Shown here: positions 1 through 8,428 of the stretch, piece after piece
Layout of the letters: each line of letters begins with the position of its first letter
Numbering within the stretch: position 1 is the first letter of the stretch
Source of the DNA: Streptomyces sp. NBRC 109706
GTDB lineage: Bacteria > Actinomycetota > Actinomycetes > Streptomycetales > Streptomycetaceae
DNA length: 64,000 bases
Assembly: GCF_000974485.1 (NCBI RefSeq)
Contig: NZ_BBOM01000004.1
Location: forward strand, 930,001 to 994,000
Direction of reading: 5' to 3'
Made by a program: the position numbers and the translations under genes
Notes under the pieces: generated by a model
What the model saw: only the letters and a program-made list of their open reading frames with translations
Database searches by the model: none
Told to the model about the DNA's origin: nothing

Positions 1-356
1 GGCACCAGGGCGATCTCCGCGCCACGCAGCCGGCGCAGCGCGGACCGGGACAGGCCCAGCACGTCCCGCCCCCGGTAGCCGATCCGGCCGCCGACGATCC
101 GCGCGTTCCCCGGCAGCATGCCGTTGACGGCGTGCGCGGTGGTGGACTTGCCCGATCCCGACTCCCCGACGACGGCGACGGTTTCGCCGGCCCGCACCTC
201 AAGGCTCAGGCCCCGTACGGCGGTTCGTTCGCCGCCCCGGACGCGATAGGCGACGGTGAGATCGTCGATGGTCAACAGGGCGGCACCGTCGGGCTCTTGG
301 GCCTCGGGGGTGGCCCGGGTGGTCGTGTCGGTCGTGTTGGTGACGGGGGTGCTCAT
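1..356 (-). CDS. ABC transporter ATP-binding protein (peptide/sulfonate importer), N-terminal part, cut by window start
   Basis: This is the N-terminal part (about 118 residues) of an oligopeptide-type ABC importer ATPase; the rest lies beyond the left edge. After a Thr-rich tail of about 25 residues the core begins (LLTIDDLTVAYR), with a Walker A motif GESGSGKST and the Q-loop region not yet reached. The ATG (356-354) overlaps the TGA of the upstream permease gene, so the two are translationally coupled. As the last visible gene of the minus-strand operon starting at the sulfurtransferase, it should energise uptake by the two permeases and the lipoprotein at 2247-3887. Substrate is inferred from context as a sulfonate or other organosulfur compound; the ATPase sequence alone would say only DppD/OppD-like. 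It may be one of two ATPases or a DppDF fusion, which cannot be judged here. Confidence 0.9.
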   Translation of the reverse strand, partial: MSTPVTNTTDTTTRATPEAQEPDGAALLTIDDLTVAYRVRGGERTAVRGLSLEVRAGETVAVVGESGSGKSTTAHAVNGMLPGNARIVGGRIGYRGRDVLGLSRSALRRLRGAEIALV

Positions 357-1240
357 CGCAGCGCCCCCCGGGTGTCCAGCCAGCGGGAGATCCGGTTGGT
401 GGAGAGCACCGTCGCCGCGATCACCAGGCTGGGCAGCAGCGCCACCCACCAGGCCGTGGCGAGATAGTCCCGGCCCTCGCTGACGATCTTGCCCCATTCG
501 GGAGTCGGCGGTGGTTCCCCGTAGCCGAGGAAGCTCAGCGCGGAGACGGAGAGAATCGCGCTGCCGAACTCCAGCGTGGAGAGCACCAGCGCGGGCCCGA
601 TGGAATGCGGCAGCACATGCCGCCAGAGCACCGGCAGCCGCCGCACCCCGAGCACGGTCGCCGCCTCCACATGGGGCGAGGTCCGCACCCGCAACGCCTC
701 GGCGCGGGTGATCCTGGCGAACGAGGCGACGGAGGCGATCCCGACCGCGACGGCCACATTGGTGATCCCGAAGCCCAGTGCGGCCACCACGGCGAGCGAC
801 AGCAGCAGGGACGGCACCGCCAGCAGAACGTCGGTGAGCCGCATGATCACGGCGTCCACCACCCCGCCGAGGAAACCGGAGACCAGGCCGAGCGCCGAGC
901 CGACGCCGAAGGCGATGCCCACCGCGATCAACGGGGCGCGCAGCGAGAGCCCGGCCCCGTGCACCACCCGAGCGAAGACGTCGCGGCCGAGCTGGTCGGT
1001 GCCGAACCAGTGCTGGGCGCTGGGGGGTTGGAGCTTGTTCAGCACCTCGCCGCTGGTCGGCGACTGGGACGTCAGCAGCCCGGGCGCGAAGGCGGCGAGC
1101 ACCGCGAGGAACAGCACCGCGAAGGCCAGCAGCACCGCAGGGCCAGGACGGCGGTGGTCACGTCGCCGGCGCGGCCGCTCGGCCGGGGCCAGGACCGGCG
1201 GCCCCTGCGCCTCGGCGGCGACGGTCTCTGAGGTGGTCAT
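353..1240 (-). CDS. ABC transporter permease, DppC/OppC-like
   Basis: A 295-residue inner-membrane permease of the binding-protein-dependent (BPD_transp_1) family. The N-terminus is cytoplasmic and Arg-rich (residues 20-32), followed by one membrane segment (about 34-55), then the typical DppC N-terminal region ending in the motif FGTDQLGRDVFARV, and five further hydrophobic segments. The EAA cytoplasmic loop, which docks the ATPase, is seen as EAATVLGVRRLPVLWRHVLPH. The start ATG overlaps the stop of the DppB-like gene (ATGA), and its own stop overlaps the ATPase start. It should pair with the product of 1237-2181 to form the transmembrane channel. The family is clear; the substrate is inferred from the adjacent monooxygenase and sulfurtransferase. 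Confidence 0.93.
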   Translation of the reverse strand: MTTSETVAAEAQGPPVLAPAERPRRRRDHRRPGPAVLLAFAVLFLAVLAAFAPGLLTSQSPTSGEVLNKLQPPSAQHWFGTDQLGRDVFARVVHGAGLSLRAPLIAVGIAFGVGSALGLVSGFLGGVVDAVIMRLTDVLLAVPSLLLSLAVVAALGFGITNVAVAVGIASVASFARITRAEALRVRTSPHVEAATVLGVRRLPVLWRHVLPHSIGPALVLSTLEFGSAILSVSALSFLGYGEPPPTPEWGKIVSEGRDYLATAWWVALLPSLVIAATVLSTNRISRWLDTRGALR

Positions 1241-2181
1241 CGGATGGCCTCCGTGAGGGTGACACGACGGTCGAGCAGCGGATAGGTGAGATCGACCAGC
1301 AGATTGACGACGACAAAGACCAGCGCGGACAGCAGCACCACGCCCTGCACCACGGGCAGGTCCTGGCGGGTGACGGCGTCGGCCGTCAGCCGCCCGACGC
1401 CCTCCCGGGAGAACACCGTCTCCGTCACCACCGCGCCGCCGAGCAGATTGCCCACCACCACGGCGGTGGCGGTCAGCGTCGGGCCCGCCGCGTTACGGGT
1501 CGCGTGCCGAAGGTGCAGCCGGAGCCGACCGGCGCCCTTGGCCACGGCGGTGTCCACATAGCCCTGCTCCAGCACCTCGCGCAGACTCCGGTTGAAGATC
1601 TGCGCCACGGTGGCGGTGACCGGCAGCGCCAGGGTGATCGCCGGCAGCACCAGGTTCTGGAACCCGTCGGTGCCACCCGACGGCAGCGCCCGCCACTGGA
1701 AGGCCACGACCTGGATCAGCACCAGGCCGACGGCGAAGGTGGGGAACGAGATGCCCAGCGGCGGCAGCGACATCAGCAGCTCCCTGGCCCACCGGCCCCG
1801 GGCGTGCGCCGCCAGACTGCCCACCAGCAGCCCGGCGCTCACCCCGAACAGCAGGGCCAGCGCGGCGAGTTGCGCGGTGTGCGGCAGCGCGCTGCCGATC
1901 ATGGAACGCACCGGGGCGCCGGTGTGCAACGAGGTCCCCAGATCCCCGGTGAGGAGGCCGCCGAGCTGGCGTACGTACTGCACGACCAGCGGATCGTCGT
2001 AGCCGGCCTCGGCGCGCAGCGCGGCGACCTCCTCGGGGTTGAGCGCCGAATCGCCCGAACCGGAGAGCTTGATGGACAACGCGTCACTGGGCAGCACGGA
2101 CAGCAGCACGAACGCGAGGGTGAAGGTCCCCAGCAGGACGAGCACCGCCTGGAGGGCGCGCGCGGCGAGGTACTTCCCCAT
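1237..2181 (-). CDS. ABC transporter permease, DppB/OppB-like
   Basis: A 314-residue permease of the BPD_transp_1 family, DppB type: it begins MGKYLAARALQAVLVLLGTF with the first membrane segment at the very N-terminus, as usual for this group, and has about six membrane segments. The EAA loop reads YVDTAVAKGAGRLRLHLRHA. The frame stays open far upstream of the chosen ATG at 2181, but the start at MGKY is favoured because it gives the family's normal N-terminus and lies 65 bases after the lipoprotein stop. It ends in an ATGA overlap with the DppC-like gene. It forms the importer channel together with the 353-1240 product. Confidence 0.92.
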   Translation of the reverse strand: MGKYLAARALQAVLVLLGTFTLAFVLLSVLPSDALSIKLSGSGDSALNPEEVAALRAEAGYDDPLVVQYVRQLGGLLTGDLGTSLHTGAPVRSMIGSALPHTAQLAALALLFGVSAGLLVGSLAAHARGRWARELLMSLPPLGISFPTFAVGLVLIQVVAFQWRALPSGGTDGFQNLVLPAITLALPVTATVAQIFNRSLREVLEQGYVDTAVAKGAGRLRLHLRHATRNAAGPTLTATAVVVGNLLGGAVVTETVFSREGVGRLTADAVTRQDLPVVQGVVLLSALVFVVVNLLVDLTYPLLDRRVTLTEAIR

Positions 2182-2246
2182 CGGATGCCTTTCGGTTTCG
2201 GGTCGGGTGCGGGGTGCGGGGTGTCCTGCGGAGAGGGGCGGGTGGG

Positions 2247-3887
2247 CTACTCGTTCAGCCAGACGTCGTAGAGGCTCAGCCGCGAACTGGCCTCGAAGTG
2301 GAAGCCCTTGACGCTGTCGCGGTGGGTCATCACGCCGGCCAGCTCGTAGAGCGGGATGGCATAGCCCTGGTCCACCAGTTCCTGGGTGGCCTCGGTGACC
2401 AGCTCCTGCCGCCGTTCCGGGTCGGCCTCGCCGGACTGGGCCTGCAACAGCTCGTCCACCGGGCGGGGTTCGGCGGCCCGGTTCTGGTTGCGGCCGGTGA
2501 AGCCGAAGACGGCGCGGGCGGCGTCCGCCTCGGCGCGGTGGAACGGCGAGTACCAGAGGTCCCATTCGCCGCTGGCCTCGGCCGCGGCCAGATCGGCCGG
2601 CGCCTCAAGCCTGATCTGCAGATCGATGCCGATCTCCCGCAGCTGCGACTGGAGCAGTTCCATCATCGGCCCGGCCTGCCGACCGGCGTGGTAGAGCCCC
2701 AGCAGTTCGAGCCGCTGCCCGTCCCGTTCCCTGATCCCGTCCGAGCCCGGCACCCAACCGGCCTCGTCCAGCAGGGACCTGGCCTCCTCCGGGTCGTACT
2801 CCAGGCCGTCCAGCGGCTCGAAGAACGGGGTGGCCGAGGTGATGACGTTCTGCGCGACCTGGTCATACTCGGTGAACACGCCGGCGACGATCTCCTCGCG
2901 GTCGGCGCCCAGCGAAACGGCGCGACGCACGGCGAGTTCGGAGGTCAGCGGACGTTCCAGGTTGGGGATCAGATTGACCCCGACGCCCGGGTAGGGGCGG
3001 CCGACCACGCCGAACCCGTTGCCCTCGAAGCTGGGCACGTCCTCGGTGAGCGGGATGGTGTCGATATGCAGCTCACCGTTGCGCAGCTGCCCGGCCCGCA
3101 CCCCCGACTCGGGCACCACCTCGAAGTCGACGGTCTCCACATGGGCCTCGCCCTCGTGCTCCAGCACGGGCGACGCCCAGTCGTATCCTTCGCGGCGGTT
3201 GAGCGTGATGCGCTGTTCGGGCTGGTAGGAGTCGATGACGAACGGGCCGGCCGCGACCAGGTTCCCGGCGCAGCGTTCCTCGGGCGTCGCGGCCAGCGTG
3301 GCGGGCGCCAGGATGCCGAGGGTGATGGTGGCGGTGCCCTGGAGGAACTGCACGTTGGCGTGGTCGAAGTTGACCGTGACGGTGTGCTCGTCGACCACCT
3401 CGGACCCGGCGTAGCCGTCCAGATAGGTGGAGGCCAACGGGGTGACGGCCGGGCCGAGTTCGGTGATGGTGTCGAAGTTGGCGGCGACCGCCTCGGCGTC
3501 CAGCGGGGTGCCGTCGGAGAAGGTGACGCCCGCCCGCAGATGGAAGGTGTAGGAGGTCGCGTCGGGGGAGACGTCCCAGGACTCGGCGAGCCAGGGGGTG
3601 ATCTCGCCGGTTTCCGGGTCCTGGTCGGTGAGCGAATCGGCGATCTGCCGGGCCACGAAGATCGACACATTGGACGAGTTCTGGTGCGGATCGACGCAGG
3701 CCACACTCGTGTTGAGGCCGACGGCCAGGGTGCCGCCGGACCGCGGCTCGCCGTCGTCGGCGCCGCCGCCGCCCGAGCCGCCGGGCTCGGCGCCGCCGCA
3801 GGCGGTGACCAGCAGCGCCAGCGGCAGGGCGAGGCCCGCGGTGGCGAGGCGGAGCGGACGGGCCGGGGATCTGGGGAAGGTGCGCAT
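2247..3887 (-). CDS. ABC transporter substrate-binding lipoprotein (SBP_bac_5 family)
   Basis: A 546-residue extracellular solute receptor of the oligopeptide/nickel/dipeptide family (SBP_bac_5). The N-terminus is a lipoprotein signal with lipobox LLVTACGG (Cys30), followed by a Gly/Ala/Asp linker and the family signature region beginning near SGGTLAVGLNTSVACVDPH. The binding core runs to the C-terminus (YDVWLNE). ATG 3887 was chosen over an upstream in-frame start because it has a ribosome site (AAGGA, 7-8 bases upstream) and gives a proper lipoprotein signal. It sits between the monooxygenase and the permeases. Peptide-type receptors next to SsuD-like enzymes are plausible sulfonate or sulfate-ester receptors, but the ligand cannot be read from sequence. 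Confidence 0.92.
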   Translation of the reverse strand: MRTFPRSPARPLRLATAGLALPLALLVTACGGAEPGGSGGGGADDGEPRSGGTLAVGLNTSVACVDPHQNSSNVSIFVARQIADSLTDQDPETGEITPWLAESWDVSPDATSYTFHLRAGVTFSDGTPLDAEAVAANFDTITELGPAVTPLASTYLDGYAGSEVVDEHTVTVNFDHANVQFLQGTATITLGILAPATLAATPEERCAGNLVAAGPFVIDSYQPEQRITLNRREGYDWASPVLEHEGEAHVETVDFEVVPESGVRAGQLRNGELHIDTIPLTEDVPSFEGNGFGVVGRPYPGVGVNLIPNLERPLTSELAVRRAVSLGADREEIVAGVFTEYDQVAQNVITSATPFFEPLDGLEYDPEEARSLLDEAGWVPGSDGIRERDGQRLELLGLYHAGRQAGPMMELLQSQLREIGIDLQIRLEAPADLAAAEASGEWDLWYSPFHRAEADAARAVFGFTGRNQNRAAEPRPVDELLQAQSGEADPERRQELVTEATQELVDQGYAIPLYELAGVMTHRDSVKGFHFEASSRLSLYDVWLNE

Positions 3888-3969
3888 GGTGGGTTCCTTG
3901 CAGAGGTGGCGGCGAGGCTCGGGCGGTGCTCGGCGATCAGGGACGGGGCGCCCGGGCGGGCGGGGGTGC

Positions 3970-5142
3970 TCAGGCGGTGGGGACGGCTTCCGCGACGGCG
4001 GCGAACGGTGATCCGGGCGGCGGGACGGGCGGGCCGGCCGCGCCGGGGGACGATTCGCCCCGCTCCCGCAGCGCCAGCTCCTGGCGGACCAGCGGGAGGA
4101 CATAACGCCCGTAGTCGATGGCGTCGTTGATGTTGTCGTAGCCCCGGATGGAGATCAGCTCGGCGCCCAGATCGATGTAGTCGAGGATGGCGGCGGCCAC
4201 CGTCTCCGGGGTGCCGACCAGCGCGGTCGAGGCGCCGCGCGCGTTGGTCGCCGTCGCCACCGGCGTCCACAGCGCGCGGTCGTGCAGCTCGCCCCGGTCG
4301 GCGATGTCCAACAGCCGCTGGGAGCCCACGTTCTGGGGCCGCCCGGCGCCGTGCGGCCAGCGGGCGATGGCCGTCCTGGCGGCGGGGCGGCGCAGCGCGT
4401 CCAGCACCCGGTGCGCCTTCTCCCAGGCCAGTTCCTCGGTGGGCGCGATGATCGGGCGGAACGTCACCCAGATCCTGGGCCGGTCGGCGCGGCCGGCCTT
4501 CTCGGCCTCCCGGCGCACGGCGTCGATCTGCTCGCGGGTCTCGGCCAGCGGCTCGCCCCACAGCCCGAAGATGTCGCCCAGCGCGCCACCGACCCGGTAG
4601 GCGTCGGGCGAGGAGCCGCCGACCGAGACGGGGATGGTGCCGGCGAGGGGCCGGTACTCGGCGCGGAAGTCCTCGAAGGAGTAGAACTCGCCCGCGTGGT
4701 CGAAGGGTTCGGCCGAGGTCCAGACCTTCCGCAGCACCTCGATGAACTCGGCCGAACGGGCGTACCGCCGGTCCTTGGGCAGCCGGTCGCCCTCCCTGGC
4801 CTGCTCGTGGTCGTCGCCGCCGGAGATGATGTGGACGGCGGCCCGCCCGTCGCTGAGCTGGTCCAGGGTGGCCAGCGCCTTGGCCGCCACCGTGGGATAG
4901 AGGGTGTTGGGCCGCAGCGCGATCAACGGCCTGACGCGCTCGGTGTGTTGGGCGATGGTCGCGCCGACGGTGAACGGGTCGTAGCCGGCGGAGCCGTAGG
5001 GCAGCAGCGTGTAGTCGAAGCCGTACTCGTCCAGGGTGCGCGCGTAGCGGGCCAGGAACGCGCGGTCGATGCCCTGGCCGGGCCGGGGACGGAGTTCGGT
5101 GGAGTCGTTGACATAGCTGGCGCTGATGAACTCGACGGTCAT
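3970..5142 (-). CDS. LLM-class flavin-dependent monooxygenase (SsuD/SfnG-like)
   Basis: A 390-residue bacterial-luciferase-fold (TIM barrel) enzyme. It resembles alkanesulfonate monooxygenases, which use FMNH2 and O2 to release sulfite from organosulfonates. Recognisable SsuD-type stretches are the N-terminal strand EFISASYVNDSTE, RPNTLYPTVAAKALATLDQL, HIISGGDDHEQAREGD and PVSVGGSSPDAYRVGGALGD; length matches the family (about 370-390). The last 30 residues are a Pro/Gly/Ala-rich tail unlikely to be part of the fold. The ATG overlaps the stop of the sulfurtransferase gene, and the lipoprotein of an importer follows. It needs a reduced-flavin supply; a flavin reductase-family gene lies 12 kb away at 16722-17237 but nothing directly links them. 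SsuD versus another LLM subclass (dimethylsulfone or methanesulfonate) is not resolved. Confidence 0.88.
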   Translation of the reverse strand: MTVEFISASYVNDSTELRPRPGQGIDRAFLARYARTLDEYGFDYTLLPYGSAGYDPFTVGATIAQHTERVRPLIALRPNTLYPTVAAKALATLDQLSDGRAAVHIISGGDDHEQAREGDRLPKDRRYARSAEFIEVLRKVWTSAEPFDHAGEFYSFEDFRAEYRPLAGTIPVSVGGSSPDAYRVGGALGDIFGLWGEPLAETREQIDAVRREAEKAGRADRPRIWVTFRPIIAPTEELAWEKAHRVLDALRRPAARTAIARWPHGAGRPQNVGSQRLLDIADRGELHDRALWTPVATATNARGASTALVGTPETVAAAILDYIDLGAELISIRGYDNINDAIDYGRYVLPLVRQELALRERGESSPGAAGPPVPPPGSPFAAVAEAVPTA

Positions 5143-6053
5143 CGGATGGCTCCTGTGGGTGCGTTCTTGGCGTCCTGGGGCGTGGCGTCGGGAGGGGTGC
5201 CGGGGCCCGGTTCGTCCCCGGTGGCGACGGGACGGTCGGGGTGGTTGGACCAGGCCGACCAGGAGCCGGGGAAGAGCGCGGCCTCCCGCCCGGTGACGGC
5301 CAGCGCGGCGACGGTGTGCGCGGCCGTCACCCCGGAGCCGCAGTAGACGGCCACCGGACGGTCGTCCCGTACGCCGGCGGCGGCGAAGCGGGCGGTCAGC
5401 TCGTCCCGGGTGCGGAATCGGCCGTCGGCGTCCAGGTTCTCGCTCGCCGGCGCGCTTCCGGCGCCCGGGATATGGCCGGCGCGCGGATCCACCGGCTCCT
5501 CGGCGCCCCGGTAGCGGGCGGCGGCCCGGGCGTCCAACAGCGTGCCGTCGGCGGCGAACCGGCCGGCCTCGTCGATGTCGATCACCGGGCGGTGGCCGTA
5601 GGCGAGTCGGATGTCACCGAGCGGCGGCGCCGGCTCGTCGCCGGCGGCCAACGGAAGACCGGCGGCCGCCCAACCGTCCAGCGCCCCGTCCAGGATGCGG
5701 ACATCGGTCACCCCGGCGTGGCCGAGCAGCCACCAGGCGCGGGCCGCCGCCAGCCCGCCGGAGGCGTCGTAGACCACCACGCTCTCCCCGTTGCGTAGCC
5801 CCCAACGGCGGGCGCTCTCCTGCAGGTCGGCGATCGGCGGCAACGGATGCCGGCCCTCGGTCGGCGCTCCGTGGCCGGAGAGCTCACGTTCCAGATCGAC
5901 ATGGACGGCGCCCGGGATATGGCCGGCTCGGTAGGCGGGGCGGCCATCGGGTTCGCCCAGTGACCAGCGGACGTCCAACAGGCGGACGGGCGGGCCGGGC
6001 GCATCGACGGGCAGCCGCGCCGCAAGGGCGGTAGGGGACAGCAGAACGGACAT
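5139..6053 (-). CDS. Sulfurtransferase with two rhodanese domains
   Basis: A 304-residue thiosulfate/3-mercaptopyruvate sulfurtransferase. The N-terminal rhodanese domain (about 8-135) carries the family motif GHIPGAVHVDLE but no active-site Cys; the C-terminal domain (about 155-275) repeats GHIPGA and holds the catalytic loop CGSGVTAAH with Cys238. The CGSGVT loop is typical of 3-mercaptopyruvate sulfurtransferases. A GGAG ribosome site precedes the ATG at 6053. It is the first structural gene of the sulfur operon, following a 198-base leader downstream of the Cys-rich peptide gene, and its stop overlaps the monooxygenase start. It probably handles sulfane sulfur or sulfite produced by the pathway. 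Confidence 0.92.
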   Translation of the reverse strand: MSVLLSPTALAARLPVDAPGPPVRLLDVRWSLGEPDGRPAYRAGHIPGAVHVDLERELSGHGAPTEGRHPLPPIADLQESARRWGLRNGESVVVYDASGGLAAARAWWLLGHAGVTDVRILDGALDGWAAAGLPLAAGDEPAPPLGDIRLAYGHRPVIDIDEAGRFAADGTLLDARAAARYRGAEEPVDPRAGHIPGAGSAPASENLDADGRFRTRDELTARFAAAGVRDDRPVAVYCGSGVTAAHTVAALAVTGREAALFPGSWSAWSNHPDRPVATGDEPGPGTPPDATPQDAKNAPTGAIR

Positions 6054-6250
6054 GGCGGTGCTCCAGAGACAGGCGTGATCACCGTCCGCGGGGCGCGACG
6101 GCGCGCGGGGCGGTGAGTGGGCGCGACCGAAGGCGCCGGGGGACGGCTGGGCCGGGCTGAAGAGAGGTGGGGGAGCGGCGCGTTCGCCGGGCGGGTCAGC
6201 CCGTCACCGGGACGGGGACGGCCACGCTCCCGAAGGGTCCGACGGCTCGG

Positions 6251-6358
6251 TCAGCGAGCCGGACAGGGCTGACACGGACATCGCGGCGCGAGGAACGCGC
6301 AGGGCAGCCCGCCGCCAAGCGGCGGGTGGCCGGCGGCTTGTCCTTGGCTGCGTGTCAT
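6251..6358 (-). CDS. Cysteine-rich leader peptide (candidate attenuator)
   Basis: A 35-codon reading frame in the 411-base gap between the LysR gene and the sulfurtransferase. It starts ATG ACA CGC AGC and ends RCPCQPCPAR; four Cys codons (20, 27, 29, 32) are packed into its last 16 codons. Actinobacterial sulfur genes are often preceded by short peptides of this kind beginning MTR and ending in Cys-rich tails. Cysteine-dependent ribosome stalling in such leaders has been described in mycobacteria. Here it would raise expression of the downstream importer and monooxygenase when Cys-tRNA is scarce. I could not define a clear terminator/antiterminator pair in the remaining 197 bases, so the mechanism is inferred. 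Nothing else coding was seen in 6054-6464. Confidence 0.5.
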   Translation of the reverse strand: MTRSQGQAAGHPPLGGGLPCAFLAPRCPCQPCPAR

Positions 6359-6464
6359 GACCAACACCCTAGGACGGGGTCAGGGAACCGTCCAACAGTG
6401 ATGTCCGATCGAAAACGATCGGGAACGGCAATGGAACGCTCCGCCGGCGGACGGTTTCGAACGG

Positions 6465-7415
6465 TCAGTCGCGGGCGTGGCCCAGCCGCTCGCCGACCTC
6501 GTCGGCCTCGTCCGCCTCGATCGAGGTGGTGCCTCGCTCGCGCCGCAGATCGTCGAAGAACCGCTCCAGGGCGGCCAGCGCCGCCGCCTCCAGATCGATG
6601 TCAAGACCCCGACGGGCCGTCAGATGGATCGCGGCCAGACCCAGGTCCGGCAGATCCGTGCGCTCCACCAGACCGGCCAACTGCCGCCCTGCGGACGGCA
6701 GTACGGCGACGCCGAGCCCTGCGCGCGCCGCGCCCATCACCCCTTCGAGACTGGTCGACTCGGCGGTGACATCCACCGGAAGGCCGGCCTCGGCCAGCTC
6801 GTGCAACGCGCGCTGCCGCATCCCGCAGGGCTCGACATAGGCGACCAGCGGCCAGGGCTCCCGGCCCACCGGCGGCTGCCAGAACGGAGCCGCGTACCAG
6901 GCCAGCGGAAGGGACCCCACCGGACGCCCAGGGGTGTCGGGGGTGGTGCTCAAAATCACAGCCAGATCGATCGTCCCCCGGGCCACGGCCTCGGTCATCT
7001 GGGTCGACCGGTCGATCTGGAAACGCACCCCGTGGTGCGGATAGGCCGCGCGCAGCGCCCCCAACACACCGGGCAGCACCTGCTCGGCCGCCGTCTCCGC
7101 GGACCCGATCACGATCCGTGACTGCCCGGACGCGTCCAGCCGCTCCAGCGCCTGATCGTGCACCGACAGAATGCGCCTGGCCTCCACCAGCAGCCGCTCG
7201 CCCGCGTCGGTGAACCGGGTACGACGCCCGTCCCTGCGCACCAACTCGGCGCCGAGCCGCCGCTCCAACAGCCGGACATGCTGGCTGACGGTCGGCTGAC
7301 TCAGATGCAGCGCGGCGGCGGCACGACCGAACCCACCACAGTCCGCGATGGCGACAAAGCTGCGGAGTTGCACCAGGTCCAGGGAGTCACTCACAGGCTC
7401 GATGCTAGACCCCAC
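6465..7415 (-). CDS. LysR-family transcriptional regulator
   Basis: A 316-residue LysR regulator. The N-terminal winged helix-turn-helix (about 14-72) contains the family motif AAAALHLSQPTVSQHVRLLE, followed by a periplasmic-binding-protein-like effector domain (about 95-290) and a charged C-terminal tail (ERGTTSIEADEADEVGERL). The start is uncertain: GTG 7415 gives MGSSIEPVSDSLDL, whereas GTG 7394 would begin at VSDSLDLVQL, just before the conserved LRSFVAIADCGGF region. It lies immediately upstream of and in the same direction as the sulfur operon, so it is a candidate regulator of it (CysB/Cbl-type role); that link rests on position only. Confidence 0.88.
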   Translation of the reverse strand: MGSSIEPVSDSLDLVQLRSFVAIADCGGFGRAAAALHLSQPTVSQHVRLLERRLGAELVRRDGRRTRFTDAGERLLVEARRILSVHDQALERLDASGQSRIVIGSAETAAEQVLPGVLGALRAAYPHHGVRFQIDRSTQMTEAVARGTIDLAVILSTTPDTPGRPVGSLPLAWYAAPFWQPPVGREPWPLVAYVEPCGMRQRALHELAEAGLPVDVTAESTSLEGVMGAARAGLGVAVLPSAGRQLAGLVERTDLPDLGLAAIHLTARRGLDIDLEAAALAALERFFDDLRRERGTTSIEADEADEVGERLGHARD

Positions 7416-7531
7416 GTCAACCGCCCGCCGGGGCCGAGGCCGGCCGGCGGTGTGGCCGGGTTCGTCGGTTCGGGCGTACTTGTTGGTAACAACGTCTAGC
7501 CGGACTCGGATGTGCGTTCTACGGTCGTCCC

Positions 7532-8428
7532 ATGCCGAACCTGCCCGATGTCGTGCTGTGGTCCATACCCGCGTTCGTGCTGCTGACCGTCGTGGAGATG
7601 GTCAGCTATCGCATCCATCCGGACGAGGACGCGGCCGGGTATGAGGCCAAGGACGCCACGACCAGTCTCAGCATGGGCATCGGCAGTCTGGTTTTCGACT
7701 TCCTGTGGAAGATCCCGATCGTCGCGATCTATGGCGCCGTCCATGAACTGACGCCGCTGCGGGTTCCGTTGGAGTGGTGGACGATCCCGTTGATGCTGCT
7801 CGCGCAGGACTTCTGCTACTACTGGAGCCATCGGGGCCACCATGTGATCCGCGTGCTGTGGGCCTGCCATGTGGTGCACCACAGCAGCCGGAAGTTCAAC
7901 CTCACCACGGCGTTGCGTCAGCCCTGGACCAGTTGGACGTCCTGGCCGTTCTATCTGCCGCTGATCGTGCTCGGGGTGCATCCGGCGGCCATCGCGTTCT
8001 GTTCGTCGGTGAACCTCGTCTACCAGTTCTGGATCCACACCGAACGCGTCGACCGGCTGCCACGGCCCGTCGAGTACGTTTTCAACACGCCCTCGCACCA
8101 TCGGGTGCACCACGCGTCGCAAGGTGACTATCTGGACCGCAACTTCGGCGGCATTCTGATCGTCTGGGATCGGTTGTTCGGTTCCTGGGCGGGTGAGGTC
8201 GAGCGGCCCGTCTTCGGTCTGACCAAGAACATCGACACCCACAACCCGCTGCGCGTCGCCACCCACGAGTACGCCGCCATCGCCCGCGACCTGCGGGCGG
8301 CGACCAGTTGGCGGGAGCGCGCCGGGCGGGTGTTCCGCGGCCCCGGCTGGCAACCGGGGCCAGGGACGGAGACGGGCACGGGGCCAGGGGCGGGGACGGC
8401 CACCGATGTCCCGGGGCGTGCCGCATGA
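7532..8428 (+). CDS. Sterol desaturase/fatty-acid hydroxylase family membrane protein (AGMO-like)
   Basis: A 298-residue integral-membrane di-iron hydroxylase. Three histidine boxes of the family are intact: SHRGHH (His100-104), HVVHH (His113-117) and HHRVHH (His189-194); about four membrane segments lie between residues 8 and 165. Members insert oxygen into lipid C-H bonds; the arrangement resembles bacterial and animal alkylglycerol monooxygenase, which cleaves ether lipids, as well as sterol desaturases. The downstream gene is a lysoplasmalogenase joined by an ATGA overlap, which favours an ether-lipid role. The C-terminus carries a Gly/Thr/Pro tail (about 265-298) outside the fold. Substrate is inferred. 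Confidence 0.9.
   Translation: MPNLPDVVLWSIPAFVLLTVVEMVSYRIHPDEDAAGYEAKDATTSLSMGIGSLVFDFLWKIPIVAIYGAVHELTPLRVPLEWWTIPLMLLAQDFCYYWSHRGHHVIRVLWACHVVHHSSRKFNLTTALRQPWTSWTSWPFYLPLIVLGVHPAAIAFCSSVNLVYQFWIHTERVDRLPRPVEYVFNTPSHHRVHHASQGDYLDRNFGGILIVWDRLFGSWAGEVERPVFGLTKNIDTHNPLRVATHEYAAIARDLRAATSWRERAGRVFRGPGWQPGPGTETGTGPGAGTATDVPGRAA

Noticed and set aside
7496..8353. 285-codon minus-strand frame opposite the hydroxylase gene
   Set aside because: Its His/Arg/Gln-rich composition is that of an antisense shadow; the plus strand encodes three intact histidine boxes.
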